Made by a program: the position numbers and the translations under genes
Assembly: GCA_035405785.1 (NCBI GenBank)
Contig: DAONJS010000001.1
Coordinates: 510,388 to 574,387 of the forward strand
Direction: 5' to 3'
Length of the DNA stretch: 64,000 nt
Source: BPGX01 sp035405785
GTDB lineage: Bacteria > Bacteroidota > Bacteroidia > B-17B0 > Aurantibacillaceae
Part shown: positions 1 through 9,255 of the stretch, piece by piece
How positions within the stretch are numbered: position 1 is the first letter of the stretch
How the letters are laid out: each line of letters begins with the position of its first letter
Notes under the pieces: model-generated
The model's input: the letters and a program-made list of their open reading frames with translations, nothing else
Databases searched by the model: none
Told to the model about the DNA's origin: nothing

Positions 1-2596
1 TTTCAAAATCAACTTTTCCGTTTCCAGTTAATCTTTCTTCTGTCAAATCTAATCTACCTAAAAATTCAACTTTTTCTTTGTATGCAATGATTGGTTTTTT
101 AATAGTTTTTGCCTGAAGTAATTTGTTTTTAGGTAAGAAATGAATGTAAACAGTATCTCCGTGTGCCATTGGACTTTCAAATGGATTATCTTGCTCTTTT
201 ATATCAAATGTTTGTGCAACGCCATTTGTAGAATCTGGAAAAAATATAAAATCATCTGAATGAGAAACAGAGTTTGAAAATTTCAAATCACCTGTTCCTC
301 TTAATCCTCTATTACTTAAGCGAATTTCATTTTTGTAATTACCTGTTTTGCCATAAGTATCAAATCCTTCATCTGGTGTTTTTCTGATAAATCCTAATGA
401 ATAATCACTTTGTAATGTAAGCGTTTCTCTGAATGTTGGGAAAATACCAGCAGAAGAGAAGGTGCCGTCAAATCTTAATCTTTCATTTCTGAAATTATCC
501 AAACTATCAATTGTAAAAGGATCTAATTTGAAATAAAAATTGTTGCGGTTATACACACCTTTGAAAATCTTTTTGGAATCATAGTAAGCATAACTTTCTT
601 TGAATGATTGAAATATAGGAAAAGAAGGTGCTTTGCCCCATCCTGATTTATTTTTGGGAGCATCTATTCTTAATTCACCTGAAGCATCTTCAATTTTAGT
701 TTGAACTAATTTGTATTTTTTTTGTCCATATTCATCAAGATCTCCTGTTTCAACATAAATTTTTATACTATCTATGGTTTTCATTTTTACTTTAAATTCA
801 TCATAATCAAAAACAAAATCTTTTCCATGAAATTCAAATTTTCCTGATGCCACTGTTCCAGAAAAATTAAAGTTTCTGTTCTTTTTCAAAATAACCATTT
901 GATTTTTGGGAAATACAAATACTTTTTGAGTATCACTTAGTAATATCAGTTTAACTCCATAAATTCTCATATCAAAATTCAACAAATTTAAAATAGCATT
1001 ATCTTTTCCAGGATTTACAGAGTGAATGGTTAATCTGTCATAATCTTTTTTATGCTTCACATAATCCATATAATCTAATAACTTTTGTTTGACTGTAATC
1101 ACATCCGTTGAAGGATTGTAAAATATCACATTAAAACTTGCTACTTTCATTATGATTGGTCTTAAATCATTTTGAAGCATATTTACATAATGTGCTAAAT
1201 CAACAACAGTGAATGGCATTTTGTTATTTAAATTGTAATACTCATAAATTTTTTGAACGATATTAAATCCTCCAACTTTTAATGCTTCTGACTTATCTGC
1301 TGAATAAAAATTTTCTGACTCAAAAAATGCTTCGCCTTGCATATTGGTTGGCAAGAAATTCAAACTCATTAACGAATCTTCTGTATTCCATTCTATTTGT
1401 TCTACATATATGTCTACTTTATGATAAGTATCAGTAAATGGTGTTTTTTCAATGCCTTTATCTCCTCTTAAAAGAATCATTTTCTTTTTTGCAACATCAT
1501 AATTAAAACTAATGTAAGGATGATAAATACTATCTGTTTTCAAAAACATTTTTAATTCTGCCCCATACGCAGCAATTTTTTCTTTATTCATTGCAAAAGA
1601 AGGTGCACTTACTTCTACAAATTTTCTATCATTTTTCTTTAATATAATTTTTGCAGGATTTTCAGAATTACCAACACCTACAAATTTATCTCCTCTCATA
1701 CCAAATCCTCCATCGTAGTCAATATTGGGATAGATATTTTTCACGGTTAATCTTTTTGAATAAGAGTCAAATCTTGGATAAGTATCTTCATTTTTTTCAG
1801 TAATAATTTTATCTGTTAATTTTCCAACTTGTGGTTTATCAAAATATTGTTTTCCATGAAATACAGCAGAGTCAGTAGTATATGTGCCATTTCTGCAATC
1901 AATAACATACTTTTTTATTTCAGCAAAAACATCTTCGGGCAATCCAGTTCTTCGCCAACTTACTTTTCCACCTTTACCAAAAATCTTTTTTTGATTTGGA
2001 TAATAAAAACCAGAAGTGCCTTCTATTGCAATGGAATCATTACGAGTATTTTTACCTATAATATTGGTGTTTTTGTAAGATAATCTTGGCACACTATCAA
2101 ATTCAAGTATAAAATCATCTGTTTGTGTTTTGAAAATAAATGATGCAGTATAAAAGGTGTTATCTTTATATAAATTTTCGCACATATCTAAAATGTCCTG
2201 TAAATTTTTAATACTCCTTGTATTCAGTGCTTTTAAGAACACAGTATAAAAGTTATCAAATTTATTTTTAGGGATATTATTTTCAATTATATCATAGATA
2301 ATTTTATAGTAATTCACAAAATAAGGATATGGCTTTAATTTTTTTTGAACAAACAAATTACTTATTTCAATAATATTTTGTTTAAAGAAACCTGCAATTA
2401 GATTAGATTTCCATCGTTTTGAAAAATCTTCTAAAAAAACTTCCGCTTCTTTTTTATTGCCTGTATTAGCATAAAAATACTCTTCTAATTCTTTAGTAAA
2501 TTTTGTAGTATCATTAGAAAAAGTAAAATTATTTTTTTGAGCAATAACATTTGATAAAGAGAGTGCAAGCAGAACAAGAGCAAAATATCTTTTCAT
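1..2596 (-). CDS. Very large secreted protein of unknown function, partial (N-terminal 865 residues)
   Basis: An open frame runs leftwards from an ATG at 2596-2594 and leaves the window at base 1 without a stop, so only the N-terminal part is present. It opens with a clear signal peptide (MKRYFALVLLALSLSNVIAQ, probable cleavage after the Ala-Gln region). The remainder is hydrophilic and beta-rich, with many Asp, Lys, Tyr and Phe residues, no internal hydrophobic helix and no motif I recognise. Composition and size fit the very long periplasmic or surface proteins of unknown function found in Bacteroidota. It is divergent from the YwqK-like gene, with a 155-bp gap that must hold both promoters. 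The frame is certain; the function is unknown. Confidence 0.8.
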   Translation of the reverse strand, partial: MKRYFALVLLALSLSNVIAQKNNFTFSNDTTKFTKELEEYFYANTGNKKEAEVFLEDFSKRWKSNLIAGFFKQNIIEISNLFVQKKLKPYPYFVNYYKIIYDIIENNIPKNKFDNFYTVFLKALNTRSIKNLQDILDMCENLYKDNTFYTASFIFKTQTDDFILEFDSVPRLSYKNTNIIGKNTRNDSIAIEGTSGFYYPNQKKIFGKGGKVSWRRTGLPEDVFAEIKKYVIDCRNGTYTTDSAVFHGKQYFDKPQVGKLTDKIITEKNEDTYPRFDSYSKRLTVKNIYPNIDYDGGFGMRGDKFVGVGNSENPAKIILKKNDRKFVEVSAPSFAMNKEKIAAYGAELKMFLKTDSIYHPYISFNYDVAKKKMILLRGDKGIEKTPFTDTYHKVDIYVEQIEWNTEDSLMSLNFLPTNMQGEAFFESENFYSADKSEALKVGGFNIVQKIYEYYNLNNKMPFTVVDLAHYVNMLQNDLRPIIMKVASFNVIFYNPSTDVITVKQKLLDYMDYVKHKKDYDRLTIHSVNPGKDNAILNLLNFDMRIYGVKLILLSDTQKVFVFPKNQMVILKKNRNFNFSGTVASGKFEFHGKDFVFDYDEFKVKMKTIDSIKIYVETGDLDEYGQKKYKLVQTKIEDASGELRIDAPKNKSGWGKAPSFPIFQSFKESYAYYDSKKIFKGVYNRNNFYFKLDPFTIDSLDNFRNERLRFDGTFSSAGIFPTFRETLTLQSDYSLGFIRKTPDEGFDTYGKTGNYKNEIRLSNRGLRGTGDLKFSNSVSHSDDFIFFPDSTNGVAQTFDIKEQDNPFESPMAHGDTVYIHFLPKNKLLQAKTIKKPIIAYKEKVEFLGRLDLTEERLTGNGKVDFE

Positions 2597-2751
2597 AAAG
2601 ATTATTTTTTTTATAATTTCTTTTTTTGCCAAAAATACTGATTTACTCATAACACATACTTACCGTTCATATAATTTAAATCCACAAAGTTTTCAACATT
2701 TTTTAGTATCTCTTTCTTTATTATATTAATTACATTTGCCAAAAAAATAAA

Positions 2752-4530
2752 ATGAATAAATTGTTGAATGTATTAGTTACTTCTTTTTTACTTGTTTTCT
2801 CCTCATTAAAATCTCAGGTTCATAAAGAGTATTACGACCCCGAAGAAAAGAATTTAAAAATAGAAATGCATACATACAAAAATATGCCACACGGAAATTA
2901 TTATGAGTATTTTAAAAATGGCAAATTATCTGTTGAAGGTTTTTATTTTATGGGAAAAACGGATAGCATCTGGCGATATTATTATGATAATGGTAATTTG
3001 AAAGGAATTGAAAAATACAAAAAAGGTGTTAAGCACGGCACATTTATTTACTTTTACAAAAATGGTCAAAAAGCCCGTATTGCTAAATTTTACAACGATA
3101 TTCCAGATAGCACATGGACAACTTTTTTTGAAAATGGAAAAGTAGAAAGTATTGAAACTTTTAATAAAGGTAAAAAAGAAGGTAAATGGATTTATTATTA
3201 TGAAAATGGAAATATTCAATCAGAAGGCACTTTTGAAAATAATCAAAAAAATGGTGAAGTAAAAATTTATAATGAAGATGGAAAACTTTCAGAAATTAAT
3301 AATTACTGCAATAATAAACCATGCAAAGAATGGAAAGGATTTTACAAAAATGGGAAACTCAAATTTCTAAAAATTTACGAAGATTCTTTACCCAAACTCA
3401 TTGAAATGTATGATGAAAATGGAAAACCATTGGTGCAAAATGGTAATGGAAAAATTACCGTAACTTACGAAACGGGAATCATTAAAACAATGGGCGAATA
3501 TAAAGATGGCTATCAGCATGGTGTATGGAGATTTTTTCATCCAAATGGAGAACTTGACTACGAAGCAACTTATGAAAAAGGCATCTTAAATGGTTACTAC
3601 TCATCATATTATCCTAATCACAATATCAAAAGCGAAGGAAATTTTATCAACAATAAAAAAAATGGTTTGTGGAAATTTTATTATGAAGATGGAAAGCCCG
3701 AAATGATTGGTTATCTTAAAGATGATAAAAGAGATTCACTCTGGACTTACTATTATCCTAATGGAAATATTGAATCCACTGGACTTTTCAAAGATGATAA
3801 AAAACAAGGCGAATGGAAATACTTTTATCGTGGCGGACAATTATGGAGAACAGGAACATACACTGATGATATTAAAAATGGTCATTGGATAACTTATTTT
3901 GAAAGTGGAAAAAAATTACAGGAAGGCGATTATCTGAATGGCAAAGAACACGGTGAATGGAAACAATGGTGGGAAAATGGGCAACTTAAAGATATTGGTC
4001 ATTTTAATAATGGAACAATGGTCGGCGAATGGAAAGCATGGTTTGAAAATGGTAAGCAAAATTATATTGGTTATTACAACAAAATTGGCGGTAAAGATGG
4101 TCAATGGACTTATTGGTATCCCAATGGACAACTGAAAGAAATAATCACATTTGTCAATAATATCCGTCATGGCAAATATCAATCATATTATGAAAGAGGT
4201 GGCTTTTTAGAAAGTGAAGGAAAGTATAGAAAAGGCCACATGCAAGGAAAATGGAAATATTATTATGAAACAGGTGTTATTCGTAAAGAAAATAATTTTG
4301 AAAAAGGAAAACTAACAGGCGAAAACATTAGTTATTATCCTAATGGAAAAATTCAGGTTATTAGTAATTACAAAATTGTAAAAGATAAAAAAACAGGAAA
4401 AATTTCTAGTGTTCCGCATGGAGTATGGAGTTATTTTGAACAGTCAGGAAAATTGACTACAACTTTAGAATATAAAAATGGTGAAAAAGTTACTAATTCA
4501 GTTATCCCCGTAGGAAAACAAAAAAAATAA
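2752..4530 (+). CDS. Secreted YwqK/MORN-type repeat protein
   Basis: 592 residues. A signal peptide at about 1-22 (MNKLLNVLVTSFLLVFSSLKSQ) is followed almost to the C-terminus by a degenerate repeat of about 23 residues, of the pattern G-x-W-x-Y-Y-x-x-N-G-x-x-x-x-x-G-x-Y-x-x-x-x-x-x-G. Roughly twenty units can be counted by eye. This is the MORN-variant repeat of the family that databases name YwqK antitoxin-like. That name carries over from a Bacillus protein and should not be read as antitoxin activity here: the protein is exported, and no toxin gene sits beside it. The repeats probably form an extended beta scaffold in the periplasm or on the surface. The small GDCCVxC gene follows after 4 bp. 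Confidence 0.85.
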   Translation: MNKLLNVLVTSFLLVFSSLKSQVHKEYYDPEEKNLKIEMHTYKNMPHGNYYEYFKNGKLSVEGFYFMGKTDSIWRYYYDNGNLKGIEKYKKGVKHGTFIYFYKNGQKARIAKFYNDIPDSTWTTFFENGKVESIETFNKGKKEGKWIYYYENGNIQSEGTFENNQKNGEVKIYNEDGKLSEINNYCNNKPCKEWKGFYKNGKLKFLKIYEDSLPKLIEMYDENGKPLVQNGNGKITVTYETGIIKTMGEYKDGYQHGVWRFFHPNGELDYEATYEKGILNGYYSSYYPNHNIKSEGNFINNKKNGLWKFYYEDGKPEMIGYLKDDKRDSLWTYYYPNGNIESTGLFKDDKKQGEWKYFYRGGQLWRTGTYTDDIKNGHWITYFESGKKLQEGDYLNGKEHGEWKQWWENGQLKDIGHFNNGTMVGEWKAWFENGKQNYIGYYNKIGGKDGQWTYWYPNGQLKEIITFVNNIRHGKYQSYYERGGFLESEGKYRKGHMQGKWKYYYETGVIRKENNFEKGKLTGENISYYPNGKIQVISNYKIVKDKKTGKISSVPHGVWSYFEQSGKLTTTLEYKNGEKVTNSVIPVGKQKK

Positions 4531-4534
4531 ATGT

Positions 4535-4765
4535 ATGAAAATTCAATTACAATCAATCATTACTTGTCCAATTTGCGGGCATCAAAAAGAAGAAACAATG
4601 CCAACAGATGCTTGTATGTTTTTTTATGAATGTGAAAAGTGTCATAATATCCTGAAACCTAAAAAAGGTGATTGCTGTGTATTTTGTAGTTATGGCACCG
4701 TTCCTTGTCCTCCCATTCAACAACAAAAAATAGATGGTAGTAATAAAAATAACTGTTGCAGTTAA
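4535..4765 (+). CDS. GDCCVxC domain small cysteine-rich protein
   Basis: 76 residues with Cys pairs at 11/14 and 33/36, a Cys at 27, and the signature G-D-C-C-V-F-C at 45-51 followed by a C-P-P-I-Q stretch. This matches the family named for the GDCCVxC motif, some members of which carry selenocysteine in that motif. Here every position is an ordinary Cys codon. Function is unknown; the paired cysteines suggest metal binding or redox/thiol chemistry. There is no signal peptide, so it is cytosolic. An out-of-frame ATG lies 4 bp upstream at 4531; the ATG at 4535 gives the full conserved domain. It is close enough to the repeat protein upstream to share its transcript. Confidence 0.85.
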   Translation: MKIQLQSIITCPICGHQKEETMPTDACMFFYECEKCHNILKPKKGDCCVFCSYGTVPCPPIQQQKIDGSNKNNCCS

Positions 4766-4778
4766 TTTGGTTTTGAAT

Positions 4779-4866
4779 TTTTAGTGTTTAGTTTTTAGTT
4801 GTTTTTTATTAACTCAAAACTCAAAAAGTATGGGCGTATGGCGATACGCCCCTAACTAAAAACTTT
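4779..4866. repeat. Intergenic repeat cluster with a GC-rich 8-bp-stem palindrome
   Basis: Bases 4829-4848 form a perfect hairpin: gggcgtat, loop ggcg, atacgccc, in very AT-rich surroundings. It is flanked by variants of an aactcaaaact / agtttttagt motif in both orientations. A copy of the flanking motif (tttttagtgtttagtttt) is found in reverse complement near 29007-29030. It is likely a small dispersed repeat and not a gene; it lies between the GDCCVxC gene and glmS. Confidence 0.6.
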
Positions 4867-4916
4867 AAAAATTTCCTTTTCACCTCAAAATTTCATAACT
4901 TTACAGCAAAAAATAT

Positions 4917-6764
4917 ATGTGTGGAATTGTAGGTTATGTAGGTGATAAAGACGCCTATCCAATTCTTATTAAAGGTTTGTATCGCTTAGAATACAGGGGC
5001 TATGACAGTGCAGGTGTAGCCATTATAAATCCTAAAAATCAATTAAACGTTTTCAAAAAGAAAGGAAAGGTCTCTGATTTAGATATTTTCTGTAAAGATA
5101 AAGATACATCTGGAAAAATTGGTATAGCACATACTCGTTGGGCTACACATGGCGAACCCAATGATGTTAATGCTCATCCTCACCTCTCTCAAAATGGAAA
5201 ATTGGCTATTATTCATAATGGCATTATTGAAAATTATGCTTCTTTGAAAGAAGGTTTGAAAAAAAGAGGACACAAATTTTTATCAGATACTGATACTGAA
5301 GTGCTTATTCATCTCATTGAAGATATTCAAAAAAATGAAAATGTTTCATTAGAAGATGCTGTCATCACTGCATTAAATCAAGTTATTGGGGCTTATGCAA
5401 TTGTTATATTAGATAAAGATAATCCAGATACATTAATTGTTGCCAAAAAAAGTAGCCCAATGGTTATTGGTATTGGTAAAAATGAATATGTCGTTGCTTC
5501 AGACGCTTCGCCAATTATTGAATATACAAGAAATGTGGTTTATTTAGACGATGAAACTGTTGCTATTTTGAAAAAAAATGAAGAGATAAGAATTGTTCAT
5601 CTTAAAGATAAAAAGCAAATTACCCCATACATTGAAGAATTGACAATGGAATTAGAAGCCATTGAAAAAGGTGGTTATGAACACTTTATGCTCAAAGAAA
5701 TTTTTGAGCAACCTAAATCTGTCAAAGATAGTATGCGAGGTAGAATCAATGCTCAGGAAGGAAAAGTGTATTTGGGTGGAATCAGAGATTATGAAAACAT
5801 ATTAATCAATGCACCTCGTATTATCATTGTAGGATGTGGAACTTCTTATCACGCTGGTTTAATTGGTGAATATCTGTTTGAAGATTTAACTCGCATTCCT
5901 GTAGAAGTGGAATATGGTTCTGAATTTCGTTATAGAAATCCTATTATTTACCCAAAAGATGTGGTTATTGCTATTTCACAAAGTGGAGAAACGGCAGATA
6001 CATTAGCCGCTATTGAAATAGCCAAACAAAGAGGTGCAACAGTTTTAGGAATATGCAATGTTGTTGGTTCATCTATTGCTCGTGCTACTCACGCAGGAAG
6101 TTATACACACGCAGGACCTGAAATTGGTGTAGCATCTACAAAAGCATTCACCGCTCAGGTTACAGTGCTTACCTTAATGGCATTACAAATTGCACAATTA
6201 AAACAAACTTTACCTACTACTCGTTTCCGTTCTCTGTTATATGAGTTAGAAGCCATTCCACAAAAAATTGAACAAGTATTAGAATCAGATGCTTACATTC
6301 AGGAAATCGCAAAGATTTATAAAGATGCCAAAAACTTTTTGTATTTAGGAAGAGGGTATGGTTATCCAATTGCATTAGAAGGAGCATTGAAACTTAAAGA
6401 AATTTCTTACATACACGCAGAAGGTTATCCTGCCGCAGAAATGAAACATGGACCTATTGCTCTTATTGATGAAAATATGCCCGTTGTATTTTTAGCCAAT
6501 AAAGGACCTAATTATGAAAAAGTTTTGAGTAACATTCAGGAAGTTAAAGCACGCAAAGGTAAAATCATCGCTATTGTTACTGCAGGAGATAAAGAAGTGA
6601 AAAAATACGCTGACCATATTATTGAAATTCCCGAGACAGATGAAGCATTAAGCCCATTAGTGTCTGTTATTCCATTACAGTTGTTAGCATATCATATTGC
6701 AGTATTAAGAGGTTGTAATGTTGACCAACCAAGAAATCTTGCAAAAAGCGTAACTGTTGAATAA
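4917..6764 (+). CDS. glmS: Glutamine--fructose-6-phosphate aminotransferase (isomerizing)
   Basis: 615 residues, the usual length. Makes glucosamine-6-phosphate from fructose-6-phosphate and glutamine, the first step towards UDP-GlcNAc for peptidoglycan and LPS. The N-terminal glutaminase domain (about 1-220) starts MCGIVGYVG, with Cys2 as the nucleophile once Met is removed, and has the GIAHTRWATHG and NGIIENY motifs. Two SIS sugar-isomerase domains follow (about 290-430 and 460-600), with SQSGETADT and the C-terminal PRNLAKSVTVE signature that ends the active site. The gene is flanked by noncoding repeats on both sides and appears to be transcribed alone. I see no glmS ribozyme upstream, and none is expected in this phylum. 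Confidence 0.98.
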   Translation: MCGIVGYVGDKDAYPILIKGLYRLEYRGYDSAGVAIINPKNQLNVFKKKGKVSDLDIFCKDKDTSGKIGIAHTRWATHGEPNDVNAHPHLSQNGKLAIIHNGIIENYASLKEGLKKRGHKFLSDTDTEVLIHLIEDIQKNENVSLEDAVITALNQVIGAYAIVILDKDNPDTLIVAKKSSPMVIGIGKNEYVVASDASPIIEYTRNVVYLDDETVAILKKNEEIRIVHLKDKKQITPYIEELTMELEAIEKGGYEHFMLKEIFEQPKSVKDSMRGRINAQEGKVYLGGIRDYENILINAPRIIIVGCGTSYHAGLIGEYLFEDLTRIPVEVEYGSEFRYRNPIIYPKDVVIAISQSGETADTLAAIEIAKQRGATVLGICNVVGSSIARATHAGSYTHAGPEIGVASTKAFTAQVTVLTLMALQIAQLKQTLPTTRFRSLLYELEAIPQKIEQVLESDAYIQEIAKIYKDAKNFLYLGRGYGYPIALEGALKLKEISYIHAEGYPAAEMKHGPIALIDENMPVVFLANKGPNYEKVLSNIQEVKARKGKIIAIVTAGDKEVKKYADHIIEIPETDEALSPLVSVIPLQLLAYHIAVLRGCNVDQPRNLAKSVTVE

Positions 6765-6805
6765 AAAATTAGATATTATTTAATTCGTGATAAATGAAAA
6801 TTAAT

Positions 6806-6910
6806 AAAACACAAAGCACATCAAGATTTTTTTACAAAGGTCACGAAGGTTTAATAAATTTAAAGATTCTTTGTGAACTTTGTAACTTTCTTTGTGTATC
6901 TTTGTGTTTA
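6806..6910. repeat. Imperfect long palindrome of the cacaaag / ctttgtg type
   Basis: The stretch between glmS and miaB has an inverted layout. Its left part (aaaacacaaag, caaaggtcacgaagg) is mirrored by its right part (tttgtgaactttg, ctttgtgttta), giving a weak hairpin of about 105 bases. A sequence of the same design, with catag in place of caaag, occurs at 26471-26562. Such imperfect palindromes are common between genes in Bacteroidota. No coding potential is seen. Confidence 0.55.
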
Positions 6911-6945
6911 AAGAAAAAGTATGTGTAGTATAAAAAATTATAGCA

Positions 6946-8331
6946 ATGAATAAAAAAACATTTTACATAGAATCATATGGCTGTCAAATGAATGTATCAG
7001 ATAGTGAAATTGTAAGTGCTATACTTACTGAAAAAGGTTTGAAACCCGCAAATACAGCAGAAGACGCTGATCTTATTTTATTGAATACCTGTGCCATCAG
7101 AGATAATGCTGAGCAAAAAATCCGTTATCGCTTAAAAGAATTGAAACACATAAAAAGTCAAACTAAATCTCTGGTAGGTGTATTAGGTTGTATGGCTGAA
7201 AGGTTGAAAAATCAATTGTTAGAAGAAGAACAATTAGTAGATATTGTAGCAGGGCCTGATGCTTATCGTTCTTTGCCTGATTTAATTGAAGAAGCAGAAG
7301 ATGGAAAAAAAGCAGTGAATGTATTATTAAGCAAGGAAGAAACATACGCGGATATTGCCCCTGTTCGTTTAAATAGCAATGGAGTTACAGCATTTATCAG
7401 TATTATGAGAGGATGTGATAATATGTGTAGTTTTTGTGTAGTTCCATTTACCCGCGGCAGAGAAAGAAGTAGGAATCCTTATTCAATTGTTAATGAAGCT
7501 AAGCAATTATTTGAAAATAATTATAGAGAAGTTACTTTACTTGGACAAAATGTAGATTCATACTATTGGAATGGAGATGGATTAAAAAAAGAAGTATTAA
7601 AATCATCAGATAAAAATACTGGAATTAATTTTGCTCAATTACTTGAAATGGTAGCACAAATTAGTCCTGAATTAAGAATCAGATTTTCTACTTCACATCC
7701 AAAAGATATGACTGATGAGGTGTTAAAAACAATGGCAAAATATCCTAATATCTGTAAATACATTCATTTACCTATTCAAAGCGGAAGTAGTGAAGTGCTT
7801 AAAAGAATGAACCGTGGTTATACTGCTGAATGGTATTTGGAAAGAATTGATGCTATCAGACATTATATGCCAGATTGTGCTATTTCTACTGATATTATTG
7901 CAGGATTTTGTGGAGAAACTGAAAAAGATCACGAACAAACTCTTGCAATAATGGAAAAAGTAAAGTTTGATTTTGCTTATATGTTTATGTATAGTGAAAG
8001 ACCTAAAACATTAGCCGAAAGAAAATATAAAGATGATGTTCCTGAAGAAATTAAAAAAAGAAGATTAAATGAAATCATTGAATTACAACAAAAACATAGT
8101 GCCGAAAAAGTAAAAGCACAATTAAATAAAATACACGAAGTGCTTATTGAAGGAGAATCCAGAAAATCAAGCGAAATGTGGATGGGCAGAAATTCGCAAA
8201 ATGTAGTAGTTGTATTTCCTAAAAAACATCATCAAAAAGGTGAATATGTAAAAGTGTTGGCAACTAATTGCACAAGCACGACTTTGATTGGAGAAAGTAT
8301 TGTAGAAGAAACAAATTTTGTTGCTCAATAA
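6946..8331 (+). CDS. miaB: tRNA-2-methylthio-N6-dimethylallyladenosine synthase
   Basis: 461 residues. A radical-SAM methylthiotransferase that adds the 2-methylthio group to i6A37 of tRNAs reading UNN codons. The N-terminal UPF0004 domain carries the three auxiliary-cluster cysteines (C13 in SYGCQMN, C49 in NTCAIRDNA, C82 in LGCMAERL). The radical-SAM CxxxCxxC is at C157, C161, C164 (GCDNMCSFC), and a TRAM domain occupies the last 70 or so residues. The combination NTCAIRDNAEQK and PFTRGRERS is typical of MiaB as opposed to RimO or MtaB. A leucine-rich-repeat gene follows after 12 bp, probably on the same transcript. Confidence 0.96.
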   Translation: MNKKTFYIESYGCQMNVSDSEIVSAILTEKGLKPANTAEDADLILLNTCAIRDNAEQKIRYRLKELKHIKSQTKSLVGVLGCMAERLKNQLLEEEQLVDIVAGPDAYRSLPDLIEEAEDGKKAVNVLLSKEETYADIAPVRLNSNGVTAFISIMRGCDNMCSFCVVPFTRGRERSRNPYSIVNEAKQLFENNYREVTLLGQNVDSYYWNGDGLKKEVLKSSDKNTGINFAQLLEMVAQISPELRIRFSTSHPKDMTDEVLKTMAKYPNICKYIHLPIQSGSSEVLKRMNRGYTAEWYLERIDAIRHYMPDCAISTDIIAGFCGETEKDHEQTLAIMEKVKFDFAYMFMYSERPKTLAERKYKDDVPEEIKKRRLNEIIELQQKHSAEKVKAQLNKIHEVLIEGESRKSSEMWMGRNSQNVVVVFPKKHHQKGEYVKVLATNCTSTTLIGESIVEETNFVAQ

Positions 8332-8343
8332 TTTTTGTTTCCA

Positions 8344-9216
8344 ATGAAGAATCTATTGAATACATTATTGTTAGTTACATTAGTTTTTATATCTACCGCT
8401 CAAAATCCTTTTGATTTATATGGACCTTTTAATTCAGAAGTTTACAAAGATTTGAAATCTGCTATTGCAAATAGTAAAAATGTTTTCAAGTTAGATTTAA
8501 GTTATCAAAATATTGAGCAAAAATCATTTGAAAAAATTGGAAAACTCTCGCAATTGATGAACTTACAATTGAATAGCAATGGCATTAATCATTTACCTAT
8601 ATCATTTTGTGATTTACACAATTTGGTTTATTTTTCATCATTAAACAATCCTATTCAAAATTGGCCTTGTAGTTTTTTTAATTTTCCAAATTTACAATAT
8701 CTTGAAATTGGTAATAGTAAAATTGATACTTTGCCAAATAGTATCATTGCTTGCCAATATTTAAAAATCTTAAAATGGTATAGTAATGCAGATACATTAA
8801 AGATTTCAAGAAATATTCGCTATATGAAAAAACTGACAGATATTGTAATTGAAAATGCTGTATTGGATAGTTGTCCTAAAGTTTTATTCAAAAGCCCATA
8901 TTTAAAAACTTTGGTATTAAATAAAACAAATACATGGTATTTACCAGAAAAATTACATTTGCCAGAAAATTTAGAAGTGCTTGCTATTGAAAACAATCCT
9001 ATATCAACAATTCCATGGAATATCTTTCAATTAAAAAAACTTCGTGTATTATCTTTGAGAAATACTAATGTTTCTAAATTACCTGATAGCATTTCTGAAC
9101 TCAAAAATCTTGAATATCTTGATATTCGTGGCACAAAAATTTCAAGTGAAGATATTGAAATTCTAAAAGCATTATTATTTGGTGTTGAAATCAAATACGA
9201 TAATACTCATAAATAA
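8344..9216 (+). CDS. Secreted leucine-rich-repeat protein
   Basis: 290 residues. An in-frame TTG lies at 8335, but the ATG at 8344 gives a clean signal peptide (MKNLLNTLLLVTLVFISTAQ), so I start there. The mature part holds about eight leucine-rich repeats of the L-x-x-L-x-L-x-x-N-x-I/L type, for example around SQLMNLQLNSNGI, LKKLRVLSLRNTNV and LKNLEYLDIRGTKI. These predict a short solenoid used for protein or ligand binding. There is no sorting domain, so it is probably periplasmic. It sits in the miaB-ispF run; no functional link to either is evident. Confidence 0.8.
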   Translation: MKNLLNTLLLVTLVFISTAQNPFDLYGPFNSEVYKDLKSAIANSKNVFKLDLSYQNIEQKSFEKIGKLSQLMNLQLNSNGINHLPISFCDLHNLVYFSSLNNPIQNWPCSFFNFPNLQYLEIGNSKIDTLPNSIIACQYLKILKWYSNADTLKISRNIRYMKKLTDIVIENAVLDSCPKVLFKSPYLKTLVLNKTNTWYLPEKLHLPENLEVLAIENNPISTIPWNIFQLKKLRVLSLRNTNVSKLPDSISELKNLEYLDIRGTKISSEDIEILKALLFGVEIKYDNTHK

Positions 9217-9255
9217 AATTTATTACAAAACTTATTTCAATAAATAAAATCAATT

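Noticed and set aside
2926..3219. Minus-strand frame inside the repeat protein
   Set aside because: A shadow of the repetitive coding strand, as are the other antisense frames in this gene.
2752..4530. Antitoxin of a toxin-antitoxin system
   Set aside because: The YwqK name is inherited; the protein is secreted, has about twenty repeats and no adjacent toxin.
4766..4916. glmS ribozyme upstream of glmS
   Set aside because: The gap is a short repeat cluster with no ribozyme-like core, and the class is confined to Firmicutes and close groups.
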